Source of the DNA: an uncultured Novosphingobium sp.
GTDB lineage: Bacteria > Pseudomonadota > Alphaproteobacteria > Sphingomonadales > Sphingomonadaceae
DNA length: 20,667 nucleotides
Reading direction: 5' to 3'
Assembly: GCA_938005655.1 (NCBI GenBank)
Contig: CALLNA010000196.1
Span: forward strand, 1-20,667
In this document: positions 1-6,645 of the stretch, in pieces
Position numbering within the stretch: position 1 is the first letter of the stretch
How the letters are laid out: each line of letters starts with the position of its first letter
Translations under genes and position numbers: made by a program
Notes under the pieces: generated by a model
Database searches by the model: none
What the model was told of the DNA's origin: nothing
The model's input: the letters and a program-made list of their open reading frames with translations, nothing else

Positions 1-377
1 AGCCGTTCCAGACCGAGGAGCTGATCGCCCGCCTGCGCGCGCTGATCCGCCGCGCCTCGGGCAATTCCTCGTCCGAGCTGACCGCCGGCGACGTCCGGCT
101 CGATACCCGCTCGGGCCGGGTCACGCTGAACGGCGAGCCGGTCAAGCTGACCGCGCAGGAATACAAGCTGCTGTCCTACCTGCTCCACCACAAGGGCAAG
201 GTGGTCAGCCGCACCGAGTTGATCGAGCATATCTATGACCAGGATTTCGACCGCGATTCCAACACGATCGAGGTCTTCGTCACCCGCATCCGCAAGAAGC
301 TGGGCGCCGACGTCATCACCACGATCCGCGGCCTCGGCTACAGCCTCGACGATCCGGCCGAGGGCGGGCGGGGCTAG
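1..377 (+). CDS. OmpR-family response regulator, C-terminal fragment
   Basis: This is the 3' part of a two-component response regulator; the receiver domain lies outside the window. The reading frame begins at base 3 and ends at TAG 375-377. The fragment opens with PFQTEELIARLRALIRR, and the two bases before it (AG) fit the end of a Lys codon. Together these would give the K-P-F motif that closes the receiver domain. A linker is followed by a complete OmpR/PhoB winged-helix domain, with LTAQEYKLLSYLL, the recognition-helix region around SNTIEVFVTRIRKKLG, and the wing ending in TTIRGLGYSL. The protein should bind promoter DNA once phosphorylated by the kinase encoded at 590. The pair resembles PhoP/FeuP-type regulators, but the target genes cannot be read from this sequence. 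Confidence 0.95.
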   Translation, partial: PFQTEELIARLRALIRRASGNSSSELTAGDVRLDTRSGRVTLNGEPVKLTAQEYKLLSYLLHHKGKVVSRTELIEHIYDQDFDRDSNTIEVFVTRIRKKLGADVITTIRGLGYSLDDPAEGGRG

Positions 378-411
378 GTGCGCCTCGTGAAGGGAATGCC
401 GCTCAAGTGGC

Positions 412-550
412 CGTCGCCCTGAACTCGTTTCAGGGCCGATTTCTCCTCCTGCGCCGGAGCGGGCGGAGGCGGGAAGGTGGCCCGGCCGGACTGCCATCCG
501 ATGAATCGCGCGTGAGGCCCGATGGATGCTGAAACAAGTTCAGCATGACG
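412..550. repeat. Inverted pair of REP-like palindromes between regulator and kinase
   Basis: Two related ~30-base units face each other at 412-440 and 521-550, separated by about 80 bases. Each begins (read inward) with CGTC and contains a hairpin. The left unit has stem CCCTGAA/TTCAGGG around loop CTCGT. The right unit, read on the minus strand, has stem ATGCTGAA/TTCAGCAT around loop CTTGT. The stem ends differ between the units but remain paired. This is the layout of bacterial interspersed mosaic elements. It fills most of the 212-base gap between the response regulator and the kinase, so the two genes are neither overlapping nor tightly coupled. It may affect mRNA stability or termination between them. 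Confidence 0.75.
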
Positions 551-589
551 AATTAGGGATGGGATGGCGACCTTCCCGCAGGACCGGCC

Positions 590-1969
590 ATGGCTGACGT
601 CCCCCCCGGCTCCACGCGCCAGACCGGCTCGCTCGCGCGGCGGATGATGCTGATCGCGGCGGTGGGGATCAGCATCCTGCTGCTGCTCGGCGGACTGGCG
701 CTCGAACGGACGCTGACCAGCCAGGTCACGCGCGCCTTCGACGACCAGCTCGTCTGGTTCGGGAACGCGATGACCGCCTCGACCGAGATCGGCCCCGACG
801 GCGAGGTGTTCTTCAACCGCCCGCTCGGCGACCAGCGTTTCCTCGAGCCCAACAGCGGCCTCTATTGGCAGATCAGCGGCAAGGGGCATGACGACTATCC
901 CTCGCGCTCGCTGTGGGACCGCACCCTGAAGGTCCCCACCGACCACTTCGATGCGGCCCCGCACATCTACGACAGCAACCAGTTCGCGGGCGAGCCGATG
1001 CGGATGATCGAGCGGACGATCATCCTGCCCGGCAGCCAGACCAAGTGGTGGTTCGCCGTCGCCGCCAGCCGCGGCGAGCTCGACGCGCAGATCCGCCGCA
1101 TCCGGGCGATCCTGATCTATTCCTTCGTGGTCCTCGGCCTCGGCCTGTTCATCATGGCCGGCTTGCAGACCTGGTACGGCCTCGGGCCGCTGCGCCGGGT
1201 GCGGCTGGCGATCAAGCGGATGCGGACCACCGGCGCCAACCGCGTGACCGATCCGCTGCCGCTGGAGGTCCAGCCGCTGGTCCAGGAATTGAACGGCCTG
1301 CTCGCCCATTCGGAGAAGCAGGCCGAGGAGGCGCGGACCCACGCCGGCAACCTCGCCCACGCGCTCAAGACGCCGCTGACCGTGGTGATGAACGCCGCGA
1401 CGGCCAAGGCGCCCGACCTCGCCGATACCGTGATCCGCGAGGCGGCGGTGATGCGCCGCCAGGTCGACCACCACCTCGCCCGGGCCCGCGCGGTCGGCCG
1501 CCGCGCGGTCGGCCAGTCGCGCGCCGTGGTCTGGGACAGCGTCGAGGCCGTGCTGCGCGCGGTCGGCCGGCTCTATGAGCGCACCCGGTTCGACCTCGAC
1601 GGCGACCGGACGGCGGTCGCCGCGGTCGAGCGCCAGGACCTCGACGAGATGCTCGGCAACCTGATCGAGAACGCCGCCAAGTACGGCGGCGGCAGCGTCT
1701 TCGTCACCGTCTCGCCCGATGCGGGGGCGGGCTGGTGCGAGGTCTGGGTCGAGGACGACGGGATGGGCATCCCCGAGGAGGAGCGCGCCCGCATGTTCGA
1801 TCGCGGCGCCCGGCTCGACACCGGCAAGCCGGGGACCGGGCTCGGCCTCGCGATCGTGCGCGACGTCGCGGAGATCTACGGCGGGACGGTCGAGCTGGAC
1901 GAGAGCGAGGACCTGGGCGGCCTGCTGGTCAAGCTGCGCCTGCCCGCGGCCGAACGCACGGCCGACTGA
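590..1969 (+). CDS. Sensor histidine kinase (PhoQ/FeuQ-like)
   Basis: This 459-residue inner-membrane sensor kinase is probably the partner of the response regulator upstream. A short cytoplasmic N-terminus is followed by a membrane segment at about 19-38, a periplasmic sensor region at about 40-170, and a second membrane segment at about 173-193. A HAMP-like linker and the dimerisation/phosphoacceptor helix come next, with NLAHALKTPL placing the phosphorylated His at about 257. The ATPase domain shows the N box NLIENAAKYG (357-366), G1 box VEDDGMGIP (387-395) and G2 box GTGLGLAIV (415-423). The sequence around the His (H-A-L-K-T-P) is typical of the PhoQ group. ATG 590 is the first plausible start in frame but has only a weak ribosome site. 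The ligand is unknown. Confidence 0.95.
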   Translation: MADVPPGSTRQTGSLARRMMLIAAVGISILLLLGGLALERTLTSQVTRAFDDQLVWFGNAMTASTEIGPDGEVFFNRPLGDQRFLEPNSGLYWQISGKGHDDYPSRSLWDRTLKVPTDHFDAAPHIYDSNQFAGEPMRMIERTIILPGSQTKWWFAVAASRGELDAQIRRIRAILIYSFVVLGLGLFIMAGLQTWYGLGPLRRVRLAIKRMRTTGANRVTDPLPLEVQPLVQELNGLLAHSEKQAEEARTHAGNLAHALKTPLTVVMNAATAKAPDLADTVIREAAVMRRQVDHHLARARAVGRRAVGQSRAVVWDSVEAVLRAVGRLYERTRFDLDGDRTAVAAVERQDLDEMLGNLIENAAKYGGGSVFVTVSPDAGAGWCEVWVEDDGMGIPEEERARMFDRGARLDTGKPGTGLGLAIVRDVAEIYGGTVELDESEDLGGLLVKLRLPAAERTAD

Positions 1970-1989
1970 ACGAAGGAAAGGGACCCCTC

Positions 1990-2640
1990 ATGCGATTTCC
2001 CCGGATCACCCTCTGCGCCGGCGCGCTGCTGGCGCTGACCGCGGCGCACCCTGCCGCGAAGGCCCCGGCCCGCAAGGCCAAGCCCGTGGCCGAGCAGACC
2101 GAGGCTCCTGCCGCCGAGCCCGAGGCCGTTCCGGCCGACGAGCCGGCATCCCCGCCGGCCGAGGCGGCGGCGCCTGCCGAGGCGACCGAGACGCCGGGCG
2201 AGACGGCGGCCGCGCCGGCCTCCGACGCGGAGGAGCCCCCCGCCGATGCGGCCGCGCCTCCTGCCGAAGCAACCGAGGCTCCCGCCGGAGGAACCGAATC
2301 TCCGGCCGAGCCCGCTGCCTCCGCGGAGGAGGCGGCGCCGGGCCCGGCCGTTCCCGCCAAGGGCGCGCCGCCAACGCGCGAGTTCATGGTCGGGGTCTGG
2401 ACCGAGGACCTGGCGAAATGCAATTCGGCGCTGGAGTTCAAGGCCGACGGCACGCTCATCGGCCCGTTCCCGCGCTGGGAGCTGACCGACGACGGCGTGC
2501 TGACCATGGCCGGCAACCGCCAGAAGATCTGGCTGACGGTGGTCGACCGGAACACGATGCATTCGCGCCGCAGCGAGACCGATCCGCCGCGCACGCTCAA
2601 GCGCTGCCCGGCTACAGCCCCGTCGCCCCCGCAACCATAG
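1990..2640 (+). CDS. Secreted Ala/Pro/Glu-rich protein with small C-terminal domain
   Basis: This 216-residue protein is of unknown function. Residues 1-22 look like a Sec signal peptide. Residues 30-125 are low complexity, built from Ala, Pro and Glu with imperfect repeats of the EATEAPA type, and are probably a disordered linker. A compact C-terminal domain follows at about 128-207 (REFMVGVWTEDLAKC, then ALEFKADGTLIGPFPRW), with Cys 144 and Cys 206 possibly forming a disulfide. The domain pattern (W, Cys, F..DGT, a second W) resembles small periplasmic beta proteins often annotated as hypothetical in sphingomonads. The chosen ATG has an AAGGAAAGG ribosome site at a good distance and lies 20 bases after the kinase stop, so co-transcription is likely. 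A longer frame upstream overlaps the kinase and is not used. Confidence 0.8.
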   Translation: MRFPRITLCAGALLALTAAHPAAKAPARKAKPVAEQTEAPAAEPEAVPADEPASPPAEAAAPAEATETPGETAAAPASDAEEPPADAAAPPAEATEAPAGGTESPAEPAASAEEAAPGPAVPAKGAPPTREFMVGVWTEDLAKCNSALEFKADGTLIGPFPRWELTDDGVLTMAGNRQKIWLTVVDRNTMHSRRSETDPPRTLKRCPATAPSPPQP

Positions 2641-3166
2641 CCCAGAACGACCAGAAGCCGATCGCTGCGGTGCACTCGACCGCCTCCCGCTCGCCGTAGC
2701 GGGCGACCAGGCGGGCGAACAGCGCCTCGGGGACGCGGCCGGTCACGGCGGCCTCGGCATATTCGATGACCAGGCGCTGCTCCGCGTCGAACAGGTCCGA
2801 GCCGCGCCAGTCACCGAGCGCGGCGAGCTGCGCGGCGGAGAGGCCGGCGGCCTCGGCCTGCTTCTGCCGCGCCGCGGTGGAGAAGGCGTCGCCGAAGTGC
2901 CGACCCACCGTCTGGAAGACCAGCTCACGCAAGGTCGCGCGCTGGCCCCAGGCGGTCTCCAGGATGATCGCGGCGCTCATCCGGGCGGCGGCCTGGGCCA
3001 GCTTGGGGCTCTGGGCGAGCACGGCCATGGCGGTATGGGCCTCGTCGAAGGCCGGGGCCGGGTTGCCGGGAAAGAGGGCGGCGAAAAGGTCCGCGACCTC
3101 CTGCCGGGCGGCCGGGTCCTCGTCCGGATGATCGCCGGGACCGCGGACCAGCGTGACACGGGCCAT
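2612..3166 (-). CDS. Carboxymuconolactone decarboxylase (AhpD-like fold) family protein
   Basis: This 184-residue protein has the all-helical CMD/AhpD pattern: an N-terminal helical part, then RATLRELVFQTVGRHFGDAF, AGLSAAQLAAL, and a conserved tail with YAEAAVTGRVPEALFARLV followed by AVECTAAIGFWSFW. The CxxC-type redox motif of AhpD peroxidase partners is absent: the corresponding stretch near residues 90-97 has no cysteine, and the only Cys is at 165. Peroxide-linked disulfide chemistry is therefore unlikely and the reaction is unknown. Its ATG shares one base with the phoH stop (TGATG), so translation is probably coupled to phoH. Its 3' end overlaps the convergent gene at 1990-2640 by 29 bases. 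Confidence 0.82.
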   Translation of the reverse strand: MARVTLVRGPGDHPDEDPAARQEVADLFAALFPGNPAPAFDEAHTAMAVLAQSPKLAQAAARMSAAIILETAWGQRATLRELVFQTVGRHFGDAFSTAARQKQAEAAGLSAAQLAALGDWRGSDLFDAEQRLVIEYAEAAVTGRVPEALFARLVARYGEREAVECTAAIGFWSFWAMVAGATGL

Positions 3167-4185
3167 CAGGCGCCGGGCCCCTCGTAGGCCTCCACGATCC
3201 GCCCGACGATCGGGTGGCGCACCACGTCGGAGGCGTCAAAGCGGGTCACGGCGATGCCCTCGATGCCCTCCAGCCGGCGCACCGCGTCGGCCAGGCCCGA
3301 CTGGGCGTCGCCGCCGGGGATGTCGACCTGGTGCGGGTCGCCGCAGATCACCATCCGGCTGTTCTGGCCGAAGCGGGTGAGGAACATCTTCATCTGCGCG
3401 GGCGTGGTGTTCTGCGCCTCGTCGAGGATGACGAAGGCGTCGGCCAGCGTCCGGCCGCGCATGAAGGCGATCGGGGCGATCTCGATCTCGCCCGAGGCGA
3501 TGCGCCGCTCGACCTGCTCGGGCGGCATGCAGTCGTTGAGCGCGTCGTAGAGCGGGCGCAGGTAGGGGTCGACCTTCTCCTTCATGTCGCCGGGCAGGAA
3601 GCCGAGCCGCTCGCCCGCCTCGACCGCCGGGCGCGAGAGGATCAGGCGCTGGACCGAGCCCGAGATGAGCTGGCTGACCGCCTGGGCCACCGCGACGTAG
3701 GTCTTGCCGGTGCCTGCCGGGCCCAGCGCGAAGATGATGTCGCGGCTGGCCAGCGCCCGCATGTATTCGATCTGCGTCGCCGAGCGCGGGACGATCGTCT
3801 TCTTGCGGGTCCGGATCATGATCGGCGGGGCGTCGACGTCGCCGGCGATGATCCCCTCCAGCGTCGGCTCGGCCGACATGGCGACGAGCGAATCGATCGC
3901 CCCGGCGTCCAGCTCCTGCCCCGCCTGGAGGCGGTTGTGCATCCCCTTGAGCACCTCGCGGGCGCGGATCACGGCTTCCTCGCCGCCCTCGATCTGGATG
4001 CGGTTGCCGCGCGCGGCGATGAACACGCCGAGCCGGTTCTCGAGCTGGACGAGGTTGGCGTCGAACTGCCCGAACAGGGCGCCGAGGACCGCGGGCTCAT
4101 CGAACTCCAGCTCCGCGCGGGCGCGGCGGGAGGACTCGGGACGAAATTGCGCCACGTCGTGGGCGCGTCCGGATTTGCGGGCCAT
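3166..4185 (-). CDS. phoH: PhoH family ATPase
   Basis: This 339-residue cytoplasmic P-loop ATPase belongs to the PhoH/YbeZ family, which is linked to RNA metabolism and ribosome maturation and usually partners with the endonuclease YbeY. An N-terminal KH-like region (about 27-110) precedes the PhoH domain. The Walker A motif GPAGTGKT is at 155-162, Walker B FVILDEAQN at 251-259, and a sensor-like stretch MVICGDPHQVD at 278-288. Length and motifs are complete. ATG 4185 has AAAGGAG just upstream. In many alphaproteobacteria phoH lies between miaB and ybeY. Here miaB is upstream, but the next gene is a CMD-like protein and no ybeY is present in the window. Confidence 0.96.
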   Translation of the reverse strand: MARKSGRAHDVAQFRPESSRRARAELEFDEPAVLGALFGQFDANLVQLENRLGVFIAARGNRIQIEGGEEAVIRAREVLKGMHNRLQAGQELDAGAIDSLVAMSAEPTLEGIIAGDVDAPPIMIRTRKKTIVPRSATQIEYMRALASRDIIFALGPAGTGKTYVAVAQAVSQLISGSVQRLILSRPAVEAGERLGFLPGDMKEKVDPYLRPLYDALNDCMPPEQVERRIASGEIEIAPIAFMRGRTLADAFVILDEAQNTTPAQMKMFLTRFGQNSRMVICGDPHQVDIPGGDAQSGLADAVRRLEGIEGIAVTRFDASDVVRHPIVGRIVEAYEGPGA

Positions 4186-4446
4186 GCGCTCCTTTCGATG
4201 CGAGGCCGCACGGCGGCCCCGGGCCGATTCTTCCGGCCCGGTCGAAAGATAGGCCGGCCCGGTTGCAGCGCAAGCGCGGCCGGGCCGCGCGGTGGTGGAA
4301 AACTGGCGGGATGCGGTCCGTCGCCGCGCCGCCTCGGCAGGGCGCTACGGGAACGTCCGAGGTCGCAAATCGTTTGCAGCGCGAGGGCTTTCGCCGGTAG
4401 CCCGTGGATCGGACCGCTTTCGCGAAGCGTTGATGAGGAGGTTGCA
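4186..4446. promoter_or_regulatory. Divergent intergenic region, phoH / glycine-zipper gene
   Basis: This 261-base gap should contain the promoters of two divergently transcribed genes. No clear -35/-10 pair was recognised. Visible structure includes a stem CCGGGCC/GGCCCGG with a 9-base loop at 4219-4241 (in the phoH leader on the minus strand). There is also a perfect inverted repeat GCAAA-TCG-TTTGC at 4365-4377, about 70 bases before the glycine-zipper ATG, and a small stem CGCTT/AAGCG at 4415-4429 just before its ribosome site. The 4365 repeat could be an operator, but nothing identifies its binding protein. Confidence 0.4.
4436..4441 (+). promoter_or_regulatory. Strong ribosome binding site fixing the glycine-zipper start
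   Basis: AGGAGG lies five bases before ATG 4447. It selects this ATG over the much longer open frame that extends upstream antisense to phoH, and it leaves a normal signal peptide at the N-terminus. Confidence 0.8.
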
Positions 4447-4740
4447 ATGAAGAACAAGGTTGTGCTCGCCGCCCTGGCCGTCACGGTCATGGCGCCCACC
4501 ATCGTGCCGGCGCAGGCCGACGCGCGGACGCGGCGCTCCCATCACCGGCACGTGGTCTATCACCATCGGTGCAGCGGCGGTAACGGCGCCGTCGGGACGG
4601 TCGCGGGCGGCGTCGGCGGCGCGGTGATCGGCAATGCGGTGATCGGCGGGCCGGTCGCCACGATCGCTGGCGGCGTGGGCGGCGCCCTGCTGGGCCGACA
4701 CCTCGACAAGAAGCATACCCGGGCGCGGCGCGGCTGCTGA
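4447..4740 (+). CDS. Glycine-zipper envelope protein
   Basis: This is a 97-residue exported protein. A signal peptide (about 1-24, ending PAQADA) precedes a basic, His-rich stretch (residues 29-41). Two tandem glycine-rich segments follow: GTVAGGVGGAVIG at about 50-62 and ATIAGGVGGALLG at about 71-83. This is the pattern of glycine-zipper 2TM / 17-kDa-antigen-like outer-membrane proteins, where the helices pack through small residues. There is no Cys at the cleavage site, so it is not an obvious lipoprotein. It is the only plus-strand gene within the minus-strand block and ends 20 bases from the convergent small ORF at 4761. Proteins of this kind are often tied to envelope integrity or stress; its role here is unknown. 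Confidence 0.85.
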   Translation: MKNKVVLAALAVTVMAPTIVPAQADARTRRSHHRHVVYHHRCSGGNGAVGTVAGGVGGAVIGNAVIGGPVATIAGGVGGALLGRHLDKKHTRARRGC

Positions 4741-4760
4741 GCCGGGCCAGGCGCGGCCGG

Positions 4761-4919
4761 TCAGCCGCCCGGGCTGACCGGGCCGGTCGCCGGGCGCAGG
4801 TGGTCCAGCGCCTCGGCGATCTTCGCGCCGACATGGGCAAGGTCGAGCCGGTCGGCGAGGTCGAGGCATGCCTCGAGCAGGCGGACCAGCTCCCCCTGGT
4901 CTTCGCTTTCGTTCGCCAT
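4761..4919 (-). CDS. Small conserved-looking protein, 52 residues
   Basis: This short ORF starts at ATG 4919 and begins MANESEDQGELVRLLEAC. An amphipathic helical core (LLEACLDLADRLDLAHVGAKIAEALDHL) is followed by a short Gly/Pro-rich tail. I do not recognise a named family, although short acidic helical proteins of this form occur in sphingomonads. An in-frame ATG at 4961 would add 14 residues of a basic, unconvincing N-terminus. The inner ATG is preferred because AGGGGAG lies 8 bases before it. The gene lies downstream of miaB on the same strand with about 110 bases between, and is convergent with the glycine-zipper gene. Confidence 0.6.
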   Translation of the reverse strand: MANESEDQGELVRLLEACLDLADRLDLAHVGAKIAEALDHLRPATGPVSPGG

Positions 4920-4927
4920 GCGCTGAA

Positions 4928-4934
4928 CTCCCCT
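4928..4934 (-). promoter_or_regulatory. Ribosome binding site fixing the 52-residue ORF start
   Basis: On the minus strand AGGGGAG lies 8 bases before ATG 4919. It supports that start over the upstream in-frame ATG at 4961. Confidence 0.6.
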
Positions 4935-4981
4935 GTGCCCTGATGGCGTCAGGCTTCGCATGGGAGCCGTGTCGGCGGCTT

Positions 4982-5005
4982 GAACGCGGCTTGCAGCCGC
5001 CGTTC
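4982..5005. other. Imperfect hairpin downstream of miaB
   Basis: GAACGCGGCT, then TGC, then AGCCGCCGTTC forms a 10-base-pair stem with one bulged C. It lies 25 bases beyond the miaB stop. There is no T tract on the minus strand after it, so it is not a typical intrinsic terminator. It could act in 3'-end protection. Confidence 0.35.
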
Positions 5006-5030
5006 AGCTTTCCCGGAACTATCGTGAACG

Positions 5031-6377
5031 CTAGGCGGCGACGGGCGCGAGCAGGCGGGCGTGGAGCGAGTTCGGCCCGGCTTCGACCAGCGTGACCCGG
5101 ACCAGGTCGCCGATCCGCGCTTCGCCCCAGGGTTCGTTGGCGAAATGCACCGATTGCAGCCAGGGCGACTTGCCGAGCCACTGGCCCTCGCGGCGGCCGC
5201 GGCGCTCGACCAGGACCTCGCAGGTCCGTCCGACGCTGGCCTGGTTGAAGGCCAGGCTGGAGCGCTGGAGCGCGGCCTGGAGCCGCTGGAGCCGCTCGTC
5301 CATCACCTCGGGCGCGACCTGGCCGTCCATCGTCGCGGCCGGGGTGCCGGGGCGCGGGCTGTACTTGAAGCTGAAGGCCTGGGCGTAGCCGGTCGCCTCG
5401 ACCAGGGCGAGCGTCTCGGCGAACTCGGCCTCGGTCTCGCCGGGGAAGCCGACGATGAAGTCGCCCGACAGGGCGATGTCCGGCCGCACCGCGCGGACCC
5501 GGTCGAGCAGCCTGAGGTAGCTTTCCGCCGTGTGGCTGCGGTTCATCGCCTTGAGCACCCGGTCGCTGCCCGCCTGGACCGGCAGGTGGAGGAAGGGCAT
5601 TAGCTTGTCGACCTCGGCATGGGCGGCGATCAGCCCCTGGGTCATGTCGTTGGGATGACTGGTGGTGTAGCGGATGCGGCGCAGCGCGGGCAGGGCGGCC
5701 AGGGCGCGGATCAGCCCGTCGAGGCCGATGGCGCGGCCCTTCGCATCCTCGCCGGTCCAGGCGTTGACGTTCTGGCCGAGCAGGGTGATCTCCAGCGCGC
5801 CGGCCTCGGCCAGCCGCTCGGCCTCCGCGATCAAGTCGGCGAAGGGGCGCGAGGTCTCCGCGCCCCGCGTATAGGGCACGACGCAATAGGTGCAGAACTT
5901 GTCGCAGCCCTCCTGCACCGTGAGGAAGGCCGAGGCGCCCGAGCGGCGGCGCTGCGGGAGCGCGGCGAACTTGGTCTCCGCCGGCATGTCGGTGTCGGTC
6001 ACGCGCCGGCCGTCCTGCGCCGCGCGCAGCATCTCGGGCAGGCGGTGGTAGGCCTGCGGGCCGACGACCATCCGCACCGCGGGCGCGCGGGCCATGATCT
6101 CCTCGCCCTCGGCCTGGGCGACGCAGCCGGCCACCGCGATCAGCGGGCTGGAGCCGTCTTCGCGGCGCAAGCGGCCGATGTCGGAATAGACTTTCTCCGC
6201 CGCCTTCTCGCGGATGTGGCAGGTGTTGAGCACGACGAGGTCGGCCTCGGCCCCCTCGTCCGCCGCGGTCAGGCCCTGCGCGCCGAGCAGCTCGGCCATG
6301 CGCTCGCCGTCGTAGACGTTCATCTGGCAGCCGAAGCTCTTGACCCGGTAGGTCTGCGGAGGCGGGGTGGCAGGCAT
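5031..6377 (-). CDS. miaB: tRNA-2-methylthio-N6-dimethylallyladenosine synthase MiaB
   Basis: This 448-residue radical-SAM methylthiotransferase converts i6A37 to ms2i6A37 in tRNAs reading U-starting codons. The N-terminal MTTase domain holds the auxiliary 4Fe-4S cluster ligands Cys 17 (FGCQMN), Cys 53 (NTCHIR) and Cys 85 (AGCVAQ). The radical-SAM domain has GCDKFCTYC with Cys 158, 162 and 165, followed by VVPYTRGAE. The conserved LLGQNVNAW, TTSHPNDM, HLPVQAGS and FIVGFPGET segments are present, and a TRAM domain closes the protein (about 375-445). The length is normal. ATG 6377 is the first start in its frame, because a stop lies 12 codons upstream, but no good Shine-Dalgarno sequence precedes it. 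Instead a hairpin and a mini-ORF occupy the leader. Confidence 0.98.
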   Translation of the reverse strand: MPATPPPQTYRVKSFGCQMNVYDGERMAELLGAQGLTAADEGAEADLVVLNTCHIREKAAEKVYSDIGRLRREDGSSPLIAVAGCVAQAEGEEIMARAPAVRMVVGPQAYHRLPEMLRAAQDGRRVTDTDMPAETKFAALPQRRRSGASAFLTVQEGCDKFCTYCVVPYTRGAETSRPFADLIAEAERLAEAGALEITLLGQNVNAWTGEDAKGRAIGLDGLIRALAALPALRRIRYTTSHPNDMTQGLIAAHAEVDKLMPFLHLPVQAGSDRVLKAMNRSHTAESYLRLLDRVRAVRPDIALSGDFIVGFPGETEAEFAETLALVEATGYAQAFSFKYSPRPGTPAATMDGQVAPEVMDERLQRLQAALQRSSLAFNQASVGRTCEVLVERRGRREGQWLGKSPWLQSVHFANEPWGEARIGDLVRVTLVEAGPNSLHARLLAPVAA

Positions 6378-6382
6378 GAGCG

Positions 6383-6403
6383 GGCCGTTACTTGAAAACG
6401 GCC
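6383..6403 (-). promoter_or_regulatory. Hairpin and five-codon mini-ORF in the miaB leader
   Basis: On the minus strand GGCCGTT, a 7-base loop, then AACGGCC form a perfect 7-pair stem. It ends five bases before the miaB ATG, where a ribosome site would normally be. The same bases encode a mini-ORF, ATG (6405-6403) GCC GTT TTC AAG TAA (ending 6388), which has AGGA just before it and stops 10 bases before miaB. This could couple translation or expose the miaB start, but both features may be chance. Confidence 0.4.
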
Positions 6404-6422
6404 ATGATTCCTAGAATTTGAT

Positions 6423-6471
6423 CCACTGCGTGGAAAGCGGTGCCGCTTCTGATCCAGCTAGGCTGGATCAG
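6423..6471. other. Cluster of three hairpins between plsC and miaB
   Basis: Three perfect inverted repeats lie in tandem: CCAC-TGC-GTGG (6423-6433), AAGCGG-TG-CCGCTT (6435-6448) and CTGATCCAGC-TAG-GCTGGATCAG (6449-6471). The last is a 10-pair stem beginning three bases after the full-length plsC stop at 6475. No T run follows on the minus strand, so a factor-independent terminator is not clear. The cluster may cap the plsC message or separate it from miaB. Confidence 0.6.
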
Positions 6472-6474
6472 TCT

Positions 6475-6645
6475 CTAACTCCGCAGCGCTTCCAGGATTC
6501 CGGCATGGGCGGCGGCGGCGATCGTCTTGCGGCTGGCCAGGGCCTCATCCGCCAGCGGCGGGAGGAAGCGCACGGTCAGCTCGACCGGCCGCGCGCTTGC
6601 GAGGATGCGCAGGAAATTGCCGAGCCCCGGCTCCTCGCCGACCTA
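6475..6645 (-). pseudogene. Detached C-terminal part of plsC after in-frame TAG
   Basis: Directly after the TAG at 6645-6643 the same frame stays open for 55 codons to a second TAG at 6477-6475. The translated stretch starts VGEEPGLGNFLRILASARPV and continues ELTVRFLPPLADEALA, then RKTIAAAAHAGILEAL. This is the usual C-terminus of alphaproteobacterial lysophospholipid acyltransferases. Changing TAG to TGG (Trp) would restore a 259-residue protein. The lack of any other stop or frameshift suggests a recent mutation or a sequencing error. Confidence 0.8.

Noticed and set aside
374..1474. Minus-strand frame of 366 codons opposite the sensor kinase
   Set aside because: It has shadow composition, and part of it is translated REP sequence (RHAELVSAS-type peptide).
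3214..4740. Plus-strand frame of 508 codons that runs antisense to phoH and into the glycine-zipper gene
   Set aside because: Only the last 97 codons look like a protein (signal peptide, glycine zippers) and have a ribosome site; the rest is antisense to phoH.
4982..5005. Hairpin after miaB as an intrinsic terminator
   Set aside because: The stem is good but there is no T tract on the minus strand, so it is reported only as a hairpin.
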